64,000 nt of DNA from Marinifilum breve (lineage in GTDB: Bacteria > Bacteroidota > Bacteroidia > Bacteroidales > Marinifilaceae), in contig NZ_QFLI01000010.1 of the NCBI RefSeq assembly GCF_003202155.1, forward strand, positions 62,001 through 126,000, in the 5' to 3' direction. This document shows, one piece after another, positions 17,541 to 24,868 of the stretch. Position 1 is the stretch's first letter. Every line of letters starts with the position of its first letter. Made by a program: the position numbers and the translations under genes. The notes below the pieces were generated by a model. It saw only the letters and a list, made by a program, of their open reading frames with translations. It did not search any database and was not told where the DNA came from.

Positions 17541-18659
17541 TTAAATTCCTAAATTCGAATTTTTAAGAAATTGTAATGGGGTGATATTCAATTCGTTTTT
17601 AAAAGCACTATAAAAAGAGCTGTTACTATTAAAACCTGCCTCAAAACCGACACCTTCCATGTTTAAGTGTTCTGAACTTTTATTTTGTAAGAGCTTTTTG
17701 GCTTCCTCAACGCGGTATCTATTGATAAATCGGTTGAAGTTTACATTGCAAATGCTATTGATACTTCCGGAAACAAGGCGAGGATGTTCACCAATCTTAT
17801 CTGCAATATGAACAATGGTCAAATCGCAATTCAAGAACAATTTCTCTTCACTTAAGAGTTCTTTAATTTTCGTTACAACCTGGTTTTGTTTCTCCTTTTT
17901 ATCATCTACCAATAGACCTTTTGCACTATCTTTTGGTTTGCTTGTAAGATTGCTATCAATATCAACCAGATTGATAGAAGTTTGTTGCAGTAAACCGTTG
18001 TAAGCAATCCAAAATGTAATGAACAAGCCCAATAACGATTGAAATAAATCAGCGATAAAGCCAGAAAATACAATTTCTGAAACAATGGCAAATAAAAAGG
18101 ATATGATAATGGTTAAAATGGCTGTGTGTAACCATTTTAATTCTCGGTTTTCAATGGAACTGTATTGGTTTTTTATCAGTTTTGAATGCTTTCGAATCTT
18201 TCTGAAGATGAGTACTATTAAAGTTAAGCCAAAAAGAACTCCAATCAATTCGAATAAAGCATAGGCAAGCGACTCTTCAATTGCCGTTTTCATTTGAAGA
18301 GGCAAAAGGAACTTACCGATATTGAGTATAAAATCAATACCTCCCGGAATTAAGAGATAATAGCTCGATTTTTTCGTTTCTTCAATGGATACTCTCTCAA
18401 CATACAAGTACAGTAGTGTAGGAAGAAGCCATAAGAAATTAAAGGACAAGATATCCAGGAAAGGATTCTTCATATAGGCGTTGAAGAAATCAAATATTTC
18501 GGATAAGGCGCTTAATCCTGAAACTACAAGAAAAATACCCAATAGTAGCAAAGAGTTTTTCTTTTTACTGTTTAAAATTAGAAGAAACAAACCCACAGAA
18601 ATGGCTTGCCACATGTCAATTGTATCCAATAAAAGGATGAAAATCTTGTCCAGTTCCAT
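17541..18659 (-). CDS. AraC-family regulator with N-terminal membrane domain
   Basis: 372 residues. The first 220 hold seven hydrophobic helices (starting about 12, 37, 66, 97, 130, 172 and 200). A linker follows, then a C-terminal AraC DNA-binding domain of two helix-turn-helix motifs (about 265-368): LTIVHIADKIGEHPRLVSGSINS and MEGVGFEAGFNSNSSFYSAFKNELNITPLQF. Such fusions are common in Bacteroidota and sense a membrane or extracellular signal. It reads in the same direction as the hydrolase gene 103 bp downstream and may control it, which is inference. Confidence 0.87.
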   Translation of the reverse strand: MELDKIFILLLDTIDMWQAISVGLFLLILNSKKKNSLLLLGIFLVVSGLSALSEIFDFFNAYMKNPFLDILSFNFLWLLPTLLYLYVERVSIEETKKSSYYLLIPGGIDFILNIGKFLLPLQMKTAIEESLAYALFELIGVLFGLTLIVLIFRKIRKHSKLIKNQYSSIENRELKWLHTAILTIIISFLFAIVSEIVFSGFIADLFQSLLGLFITFWIAYNGLLQQTSINLVDIDSNLTSKPKDSAKGLLVDDKKEKQNQVVTKIKELLSEEKLFLNCDLTIVHIADKIGEHPRLVSGSINSICNVNFNRFINRYRVEEAKKLLQNKSSEHLNMEGVGFEAGFNSNSSFYSAFKNELNITPLQFLKNSNLGI

Positions 18660-19217
18660 ATTTTAAGTTTCACTGTTTAAGCTATAAAAGTATAGTTTTG
18701 ATTACTATAATCATATGTTGCAAAATACTGCTTATTTCGGTTAGATTGGATACGTGTAAGTGGTGATTTGGTTGTCGTTATTTGCTTAGTCAAGCCATTG
18801 ATATTGTAACAATTCACCCAAAAGAGTAGGGAGGATTTATATACTTAGCTAGCTCATGGAATAATCCTATGAGTCATTAAGTGTTGATTTGCTAAATAAA
18901 AAGATACTGTTATTTTTGCAAATTAAGTTAATAATTAAGCTTGAGTAATATCATGATATTGGTAAGGTAAATTACCATTAATGCAATTGTTAGACTTCCC
19001 CTTTCTATCAAAACAGAGTCTTGTTTTATAAAGCAAATTGTATCCCCTAATTTTTATGTTTTTGTAAACAATTAAAGTTTACGAAATATTACTTGGGTAA
19101 TAAAATCAAGATTAGATGAAACGAACATGTAAATTTTAATCTTAAAAATTACACACAAGGGTAATGATTAAAATTTCTAGTGAGTTCCATGTGTCAATTA
19201 AAAGAAAATTTAATCAC
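18660..19217. other. 558 bp intergenic region with two inverted repeats
   Basis: No gene is seen. Two structures stand out. At 18843-18882, ACTTA...CTCATGGA ATAA TCC(T)ATGAG...TAAGT forms a composite inverted repeat. At 19060-19086, TTTTGTAAAC and GTTTACGAAA (one G-U) flank AATTAAA. Both are divergently placed between the AraC gene and the lipoprotein gene at 19218 and are candidate operators or leader hairpins. No TAnnTTTG box with good spacing was found. Confidence 0.4.
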
Positions 19218-19820
19218 ATGAAAAGAGTAACAGTAGTAATGGCTTTAAGTGCATTATTTGCATTTTTTGGCTGCGACAAGGGGGATGATGGTTTAAAAAC
19301 CAAGTTTGGCATTTTTACAGTAAAAGATGCAGAAACGGTTAGCATGAATGGTACAATTGATAAGAATTCGCATAAGGATTTTACCGATCTGCTAAACCAA
19401 TATCAAAGTATAAAAAGAGTGGAAATTCAGGAGTGTGAAGGAGCAAGCGATACAGAAAGTTCTAGAAGATTATCATTTTTGGTTCACGGCAATAAAATCA
19501 ATACTCACATTCTGGATAATGGTTCGGTAGCGGTTGAGGGAACAGACTTCTTTTTAGCCGGAAATAAAAGAACCATGGGCAAAAATGCCAAATTAGGGGT
19601 ACAGTGTTGGAGTATAGAATCGCATGGAGAAATTAAACCAGCTACAAGTTTTAACTTGAATCATGCCAACCACAAGCCATACATGAATTATTATATTCAG
19701 GTAGGTTTTAGTACGCAGGAGGCCAAAGGGTTCTATTTATTTACCATTAATGCCGCCAACTACAAAGAAATCCACTGGATGACCAATAAGGAGATCGAAC
19801 AATATCACATTTTGAAGTAG
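19218..19820 (+). CDS. Lipoprotein with ClpP/COG3904-like pattern, probably inactive
   Basis: 200 residues starting MKRVTVVMALSALFAFFGC with the lipid-modified Cys at 19. The upstream ATG at 19164 would bury the signal peptide and is rejected. The body follows the layout of periplasmic ClpP-class proteins (COG3904): VSMNGTIDKNSHKDFTDLL, IKRVEIQECEG, RRLSFLVHGNKINTHI, FFLAGNKRTMGKNAKLGVQCWS. In that family the active Ser sits before FxxAG-x-x-R and the His in IGVHQ; here they read as Val/Glu and Gln, so catalysis is unlikely. The fold assignment is a pattern judgement and moderate at best. It ends in a strong terminator. Confidence 0.6.
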   Translation: MKRVTVVMALSALFAFFGCDKGDDGLKTKFGIFTVKDAETVSMNGTIDKNSHKDFTDLLNQYQSIKRVEIQECEGASDTESSRRLSFLVHGNKINTHILDNGSVAVEGTDFFLAGNKRTMGKNAKLGVQCWSIESHGEIKPATSFNLNHANHKPYMNYYIQVGFSTQEAKGFYLFTINAANYKEIHWMTNKEIEQYHILK

Positions 19821-19833
19821 TGTAGAAAGCCAA

Positions 19834-19865
19834 ACGCCCCATTCGAAAGAGTGGGGCGTGTTTTT
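19834..19865 (+). terminator. Intrinsic terminator
   Basis: ACGCCCCA/TGGGGCGT 8 bp GC-rich stem with a 10 nt loop, then GTTTTT. It lies 14 nt after the lipoprotein stop. On the minus strand the stem is followed by only a weak T run, so it may partly serve the converging operon. Confidence 0.88.
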
Positions 19866-19925
19866 GATTCTTTACTAAATGGAGTTCGTCCAAAGGATTT
19901 TCATTGAATGAAAAGAGTTAAAGTA

Positions 19926-20414
19926 TTATTGCTTAATCCCAAGTAATTTTCTTTTACCTTTCCATGATCCTAGACTGATAATACTGTTACCAATTTGGTT
20001 ATGAACCATAAAGTATGAAGGACAATTTGTTTCATGTCGCTCAGCAAAATAATACCTGGTATAGGAGTAGGATTGTTTACCATTTTTTGTAACCGCAATA
20101 CTATTTTTGTATTTGGTTAATCCTAAATTATCAAATAACTATAGAATATTTCCTCCCTTATCATGGTATGATTTAAGATCATTCCAATCTGCTATTCGGT
20201 ATGAGTCCCCAAATTCATTTTTAATTACTTGGTTCCAATTTTCGGAACCATCATGAGTATCAGAGGTTACAACAAATTCAGAATTATTCGAATGTAATAA
20301 TTTCTTTAAAATCAGATCAAAAGAACTTCCGTTGTAATTATTGCAAGATGTTGATAATAAAATTAATGTAGAAATTGAAAATACTAAGAAAATTATATGA
20401 TTGTAAGTTTTCAT
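19926..20414 (-). pseudogene. Small lipoprotein gene broken by an in-frame TAG
   Basis: The first 91 codons (from the ATG at 20412-20414) encode a lipoprotein with signal and Cys in LSTSCNNYNGS. A TAG at 20139-20141 then stops translation after GGNIL. In the same frame, with no frameshift, 70 more sense codons follow: LFDNLGLTKYKNSIAVTKN, then YTRYYFAERHETNCPSYFM, then SIISLGSWKGKRKLLGIKQ, ending in TAA at 19926-19928. The downstream part has protein-like composition. This points to a recent nonsense mutation in a gene of about 162 codons, or to TAG read-through. It is last in the minus-strand operon that begins at 23879. The function is unknown. Confidence 0.75.
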
Positions 20415-20437
20415 AGGATTTGTATTTTATCAAGATT

Positions 20438-20848
20438 TTAGATCTTCTTCAGCAGTAAATTGCCTCCTACGAGTGGAACAATTTCTACCTGCTTAGTTTT
20501 TAATAAGTAATAAATGTGATTGATAAGGTTATTTAATCCATAGTAACTTTGGGTGTCATTTAAAGTGATGTAGATATAGCTGTCTCCATCCTCATAGTTT
20601 TTCTGAACAAATAATATATATTTAGCATCAATAGGATAGGCGCGTACACCCTTAACGTGAACGGGTGGAATATTCTTTAACCCATTATCAAATAGTAGAA
20701 CTATATTTTTCTTTTGGTTATGATCAATATCAACACTTGAGAAATATGGTTCCACTAAATTTTTCAAATAGATATGTATTTTATTTTGTTGCCCAAAGGA
20801 AACGGAAGTTAAAAGGATTAGAACAAATGTTAAAGATAATTTATTCAT
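20438..20848 (-). CDS. Small secreted protein of unknown function
   Basis: 136 residues with a signal peptide (MNKLSLTFVLILLTSVSFGQ). The mature part is Lys/Tyr/Asn rich with a central KGVRAYPIDAKYILFVQKNYEDGDSYIYITLND that suggests beta strands. No family is recognised. It is the sixth gene of the operon, 3 nt after the previous gene and 23 nt before the broken lipoprotein gene. Confidence 0.65.
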   Translation of the reverse strand: MNKLSLTFVLILLTSVSFGQQNKIHIYLKNLVEPYFSSVDIDHNQKKNIVLLFDNGLKNIPPVHVKGVRAYPIDAKYILFVQKNYEDGDSYIYITLNDTQSYYGLNNLINHIYYLLKTKQVEIVPLVGGNLLLKKI

Positions 20849-20851
20849 GTT

Positions 20852-21358
20852 TTATACCATTTCAGAGTGAGGTGTAACAGTTTTTTCTTTTAGAGTACTA
20901 GTCTCTTTAATTCTATCCACCAAAACTTTCAACTTCCCTTTTTGTATATCAACAAGCCTTTCTCCTTCTTTGGTTACATCACCATCTTTATCTAGATACT
21001 CTGTATTTTCAACTATTTCCTGAATTCTACCTTGTATCTCAAAAAATTCTTTAGCCTCCTTATTAATATCTTCAGGGTGTATGTTGATTATTTTATTCAT
21101 TATTTCTCCACCATAGACTTTCATCTGTTCCAAGAGACCTAATGCGCTAAGATCAATAAGATCTCCAAAATCAAGAATTTTATGAAGAGAATACAAATAT
21201 TGACTCAAAGCTTTGTTTAAATCTCCTTCAGCCTCTAGTCTTTCACCTTCTTCAACTAACTTGATAACTTCTTTTTTGTTTTTATTTAATTTTGCAGCAT
21301 TAACTGCATAAACAATTGCAAGAATAATTCCGATAACGACACTTATTATTTTAAACAT
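20852..21358 (-). CDS. Membrane-anchored helical protein of unknown function
   Basis: 168 residues. One N-terminal membrane helix (2-21, FKIISVVIGIILAIVYAVNAA) is followed by a charged, helical cytoplasmic or periplasmic domain. The part EVIKLVEEGERLEAEGDLNKALSQYLYSL (about 30-58) resembles a single TPR unit. The C-terminal third is a probable coiled coil. Not recognised beyond that. It lies 11 nt after the 63-residue membrane protein gene. Confidence 0.65.
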   Translation of the reverse strand: MFKIISVVIGIILAIVYAVNAAKLNKNKKEVIKLVEEGERLEAEGDLNKALSQYLYSLHKILDFGDLIDLSALGLLEQMKVYGGEIMNKIINIHPEDINKEAKEFFEIQGRIQEIVENTEYLDKDGDVTKEGERLVDIQKGKLKVLVDRIKETSTLKEKTVTPHSEMV

Positions 21359-21369
21359 AGCTTGAAAAA

Positions 21370-21561
21370 TTAGATTTGATTAATGGTATAAAGTATATAT
21401 CCTGCAAAGCAGATAAACATGATAATTCGTATGATTAACCATGTACTTAATTCTCTCTTTTTAGACTTTTTACTTAGTTGATTTCTTATATTATCTGGAT
21501 CGAAATAATCTTCATCGTAGTTCTCTTCGTTCCTTTTTATTTGTTCTGAAAAGTTTCCCAT
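21370..21561 (-). CDS. 63-residue membrane protein of unknown function
   Basis: An acidic-basic soluble N-terminus (QIKRNEENYDEDYFDPDNIR, then QLSKKSKKRELS) precedes one membrane helix (about 41-60, WLIIRIIMFICFAGYILYTI). The arrangement is that of a small single-pass protein with a cytoplasmic N-terminus. It is within the operon, 89 nt after the zinc-ribbon gene and 11 nt before the next. No homologue is recognised. Confidence 0.55.
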   Translation of the reverse strand: MGNFSEQIKRNEENYDEDYFDPDNIRNQLSKKSKKRELSTWLIIRIIMFICFAGYILYTINQI

Positions 21562-21650
21562 AGTTATAGTTTAATGTAATCTCATTACTTTGTTTAATAA
21601 TGAGATAAGAAGTATTATTTATAATATTATATAGTCTAGGTGGATAATGA

Positions 21651-22448
21651 TTACCTTAATTTAACCTTAGATTTATTCAGGAAGAGTTCCTTAATAAGAA
21701 AGGCTGCCGCTCCTATATATAGGATTGTATTAATGACAGTATAAAATTTCATCCAATAGCTTCTGTAATCTGGAACATCAATAAAAAATTGAGCTACTTG
21801 TGAAATTAATCCAATACAAAAGAATACCAGGAAAGTTACTTTGGCCCATTTTTTTCCTAAATGAATTTTGTAGGCAATAAAGAAAGTTAGAGAGACTGAA
21901 ATTAACCATATAAATGAGGTTAAGAATCCACTACCTCTTTGAAAATATGGCTGATTGTTAAATGTTTGAAATGTTGCTGGAATACTAATAATACTAATAA
22001 GAATTGTTGCATATAATAGCCATGCACTAATTCTTGAACCATTAGAAATATTTAAAGGTATTCTTAGTTTCTTCTCAATGTTAATAATGACTGATTTTAT
22101 ACCTTCTAGCGATGAGAAATCAAACTGTGATGTATCTGCAATATTGGAAAGATTGAACTGTTGACTTTTTTGATAGTCACTCATGATTTTTCCTCCATCT
22201 ACAGGACAGAATGTGTGGGAATTGTCATACTCTTTACCACACTTGATGCAATGACGCACAAATGCTGTTTCGGGTAGTATCTGCTCTCCATCATTTTTAC
22301 AAAATTTTGTTGCATTGTCATATTCAGTTTTGCATACTGGACAATAGTATTTTAAATTATCATCTTGTTTTTTACCGCATTCCTGGCAAAAAATTGCAGT
22401 TGCCAGGTTAGAGTTCCCGCAATGAGGACAGTTTTTTAGATTGGTCAT
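21651..22448 (-). CDS. Zinc-ribbon membrane protein (three ribbons)
   Basis: 265 residues. Three short zinc ribbons lie in the first 90 residues: CPHCGN...CQECG, CPVCK...CKNDG and CIKCGK...CPVDG. A linker follows, then four membrane helices (about 141-160, 174-192, 203-222, 236-255). Several of the second half-sites read CxxDG, so those ribbons have only three Cys ligands. Proteins of this build are common and mostly uncharacterised; the ribbons may bind protein or nucleic acid on the cytoplasmic side. Its neighbour is another zinc-ribbon membrane protein, 10 nt upstream. Confidence 0.7.
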   Translation of the reverse strand: MTNLKNCPHCGNSNLATAIFCQECGKKQDDNLKYYCPVCKTEYDNATKFCKNDGEQILPETAFVRHCIKCGKEYDNSHTFCPVDGGKIMSDYQKSQQFNLSNIADTSQFDFSSLEGIKSVIINIEKKLRIPLNISNGSRISAWLLYATILISIISIPATFQTFNNQPYFQRGSGFLTSFIWLISVSLTFFIAYKIHLGKKWAKVTFLVFFCIGLISQVAQFFIDVPDYRSYWMKFYTVINTILYIGAAAFLIKELFLNKSKVKLR

Positions 22449-22458
22449 AGTAAAGGGT

Positions 22459-23466
22459 TTATATGTTTTCGTATGGAGTTGTTTCTGAAATCATATCCTT
22501 GCTTTCCACGTTGTCTGAAAAATTATTTTTACAAAAAGTAACCCAACTCTGATATAGAGATAAAGCCTTTTGAGCACTAATGTGGCTTTGAGAGTGTTTG
22601 AGTTGCTTGTTTGCTGGAGGGGATATTTTTAATGCAGTAAGTGGAATTTGAAATTCCTTTGAATCTGTTACTCTTATTGCATTTAAAAGTACTCCAAATC
22701 CACTATCTAATTTTATGGTATCAAAGGATTCAAACTTGAAAGTATCATTATTGTCAGGAATTTCAATGCTATTTTCATAGTTCAGAAGTTCTAAATTGTT
22801 AAAGGCTTCTACAATATCCCATTTCAAATATGATATTCCAGTAAATAGAGTCTTATTATTGAATTTTTCACTTAAATATTCTTTAAACGCAAGCAGGTTT
22901 TGTTTATTCATGCTTAAATCCGAGTTGCCGAGAATACCTGAATACTTTTTATAGTTATTGGTGTCCTTAACTTTACTAATAGCATTTAAAAAAAGAATAA
23001 ACATTACGAATGCTCCTAAGCCTTTAAGAAAATATATCAGTTTAATAGTTCCCAAATTATCAGAGAAATAGGATAGATTGTTTATAGTATTATAACCTGA
23101 AACGACAATGCTGATTGTTGAGATAAAATAGCAGATTGCAATTGTATAAAGAGCCCATAGCCTATAATGATATGCAGCAAAACTTAAAATGAGAGGTACA
23201 ACTAAGACTGCTGTTAATGCTAGCTTGTCTTCAATATCTCTAAGGCCGATCAAACCAGAAATAAGAAGAATTACTGTAAATATGATTGATATAATTGCTA
23301 TTACCCTAACATACTTAGGATATTGTATGCTGCTTTTAGTTTTTTTTATTGCAATATTCTCTGCAGTAGAGGAATTAATGAATAACTCTATGCCACATGA
23401 GGAGCAGAACTTAGGACTGTTTAATAACTCGGATCCACAATTAGTGCAAAACTTTTGATTGTTCAT
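22459..23466 (-). CDS. Zinc-ribbon membrane protein (single ribbon)
   Basis: 335 residues. One four-Cys zinc ribbon lies at the N-terminus (FCTNCGSE...FCSSCGIE, 6-26). Four membrane helices span about 51-165. A C-terminal soluble domain of about 150 residues (DLSMNKQNLLAFKEYLSEKF to the end) is not recognised. It shares 4 bases with the upstream lipoprotein gene (ATGA type), so the two are translationally coupled. It appears to work with the three-ribbon protein encoded next to it. Confidence 0.68.
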   Translation of the reverse strand: MNNQKFCTNCGSELLNSPKFCSSCGIELFINSSTAENIAIKKTKSSIQYPKYVRVIAIISIIFTVILLISGLIGLRDIEDKLALTAVLVVPLILSFAAYHYRLWALYTIAICYFISTISIVVSGYNTINNLSYFSDNLGTIKLIYFLKGLGAFVMFILFLNAISKVKDTNNYKKYSGILGNSDLSMNKQNLLAFKEYLSEKFNNKTLFTGISYLKWDIVEAFNNLELLNYENSIEIPDNNDTFKFESFDTIKLDSGFGVLLNAIRVTDSKEFQIPLTALKISPPANKQLKHSQSHISAQKALSLYQSWVTFCKNNFSDNVESKDMISETTPYENI

Positions 23467-23879
23467 TGCCAGGATAGTTTAAAGGTTACAGTCTCGCCAT
23501 TAATTGGCATTTTCCGTTTTCCAGTCCACTTTTTATAGCCTGAACTTGTAACTTTAACCACGTAACATTTATCTGCATTGTAAAGTATTGTTTTTGGACC
23601 TGAGCAATATTTGGATTTAACATCCGAGGTCTTTTTTTCACCATCTTCCATATATTCCACATAATAGTAATAGGTGAAATCAATATTTTCTTTAGTTCTT
23701 ACGTCAATAACTTTAATTCCAAATTCGTGTTTGAAGCTGTTGTTGTATTTCCTAATGTCTTCTCTGAATTCTTCGGTTTCATCTTCGTTTGATGGGTCTT
23801 CAACATCGCAAGATTGAAATGTTAATGCTGACATTGAAACAAATAACATTAAATAAAATAGAAAGTGAAGTTTTTTCAT
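23463..23879 (-). CDS. Lipoprotein of unknown function, first gene of operon
   Basis: 138 residues with a signal and lipobox FQSC (C23), followed by the acidic DVEDPSNEDETEEF. The mature domain has FTYYYYVEYMEDGEKK, CSGPKTILYNADKCYVVKVTSSGYKKW and GETVTFKLSW, a beta-rich pattern like carboxypeptidase-regulatory or PEGA-type domains. It heads a seven-gene minus-strand operon down to 19926. Its promoter must lie in the 317 bp shared with the divergent response regulator gene. Confidence 0.65.
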   Translation of the reverse strand: MKKLHFLFYLMLFVSMSALTFQSCDVEDPSNEDETEEFREDIRKYNNSFKHEFGIKVIDVRTKENIDFTYYYYVEYMEDGEKKTSDVKSKYCSGPKTILYNADKCYVVKVTSSGYKKWTGKRKMPINGETVTFKLSWQ

Positions 23880-23948
23880 AATGATGTAAATTAGATTTGG
23901 TTTATGTAATTATAGTGTAAAGAAAATACCATGTGAAAAAAGATAGAA

Positions 23949-23963
23949 TAGCACTTAGTGCTA
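23949..23963. promoter_or_regulatory. Palindrome in the divergent promoter region
   Basis: TAGCACTTAGTGCTA, with 7 bp perfect arms around one base. It lies 70 bp upstream of the zinc-ribbon operon and is a candidate operator for the adjacent NarL-type regulator. Confidence 0.45.
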
Positions 23964-23986
23964 AATCTTTAGTTTAATACATTCTG

Positions 23987-24023
23987 TTTGTGTAACCCGA
24001 TGTGCTGTATAACATCACACAAA
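23987..24023. promoter_or_regulatory. Bulged stem-loop upstream of the response regulator gene
   Basis: TTTGTGT...GATGT pairs with ACATC-ACACAAA (7 + 5 bp, AACCC bulge on one side, GCTGTATA loop). It is either a second operator or a leader structure. Apart from this and the palindrome at 23949, the 317 bp gap shows nothing clear. Confidence 0.4.
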
Positions 24024-24196
24024 TCAAAATGTAGGGAGATGTTAAAAATAAAGGGGAGAAAGCTGTTTTGTATTATGCTTTGTAATGTGAGCAGTTATAT
24101 AAATGCTACAAAAGCATTTACTCATGCTCATTTTTGGTTATATTCGATAGTCATAAAAAAAGATTCTAACAATACGAACCAAAACTATCCCACTAC

Positions 24197-24862
24197 ATGA
24201 ATGTTGTTGTTGTTGAGGATCATTCTGTTCTTTTACATGGGTTAACCGACATATTAGAGAACAAATTAGATGATCCATTTATTAAAGGATTTTGCACTCC
24301 TGCAAAAGCCGAATTGGAAACCAATTGGACAGAGGTAGATCTGTTAATCACCGATCTTGAATTTAAGAATGACGAGAGCGGTTTAGATTTGTCAAAGCGT
24401 TTAAGAGAACGATTTCCCAAACTTAGAATTATTGCTTATTCTACTCACAAGATCTTTTCTATTCTTAACGAGTTAAAAAAGAATGGTTTCAACTCCTATG
24501 TTTGCAAAGAAATGCCTGTGAAAGAATTGTTGCTAAGTATAGATAAGGTAATGCAACAATCTTCAAAAGTATTTTACGAGAGCAATTCTTACAAAAGCTT
24601 TATGCATGAACGTAAAGTTGTTGAGAAAAAAGTGTTTACCTCAAATTATGAACGAAATGTTTCCCTTACTCCAACAGAGAAGTTGGTGTGTAAGAAGATA
24701 TCTGAAAACCCTCAAGTTGCAAACATAGATCTGGCCATTGATTTGAAAATGGAACTCAATACATTAAAGAAACACATTACCAGTATTTATAAGAAGTTGG
24801 GCGTGAAGAGTAAGGAGGGGATCTTTTTGTATGCTAACCAATCAATTGACTGTAATAATTAA
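24197..24862 (+). CDS. NarL/LuxR-type response regulator
   Basis: 221 residues. The receiver domain (1-120) has the acidic pair ED (7-8), phospho-acceptor D53 in LLITDLEF, and K104 in YVCKEMP. The C-terminal LuxR-type HTH (about 155-215) reads LTPTEKLVCKKISENPQVANIDLAIDLKMELNTLKKHITSIYKKLGV. The usual Asn-Lys-Glu-Ile in the HTH is replaced by ANIDLAI, so it is a divergent member. Six bases separate it from the kinase gene, an obvious cognate pair. The divergent zinc-ribbon operon is its likeliest target, by position. Confidence 0.88.
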   Translation: MNVVVVEDHSVLLHGLTDILENKLDDPFIKGFCTPAKAELETNWTEVDLLITDLEFKNDESGLDLSKRLRERFPKLRIIAYSTHKIFSILNELKKNGFNSYVCKEMPVKELLLSIDKVMQQSSKVFYESNSYKSFMHERKVVEKKVFTSNYERNVSLTPTEKLVCKKISENPQVANIDLAIDLKMELNTLKKHITSIYKKLGVKSKEGIFLYANQSIDCNN

Positions 24863-24868
24863 TTATCT

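Noticed and set aside
19164-19217. Longer start for the 200-residue lipoprotein
   Set aside because: It would place 18 residues before the signal peptide and abolish export.
23988-24200. Short Cys-rich open frame upstream of the response regulator
   Set aside because: It contains the bulged stem-loop and ends at the regulator start; no family resemblance and no promoter spacing for it.
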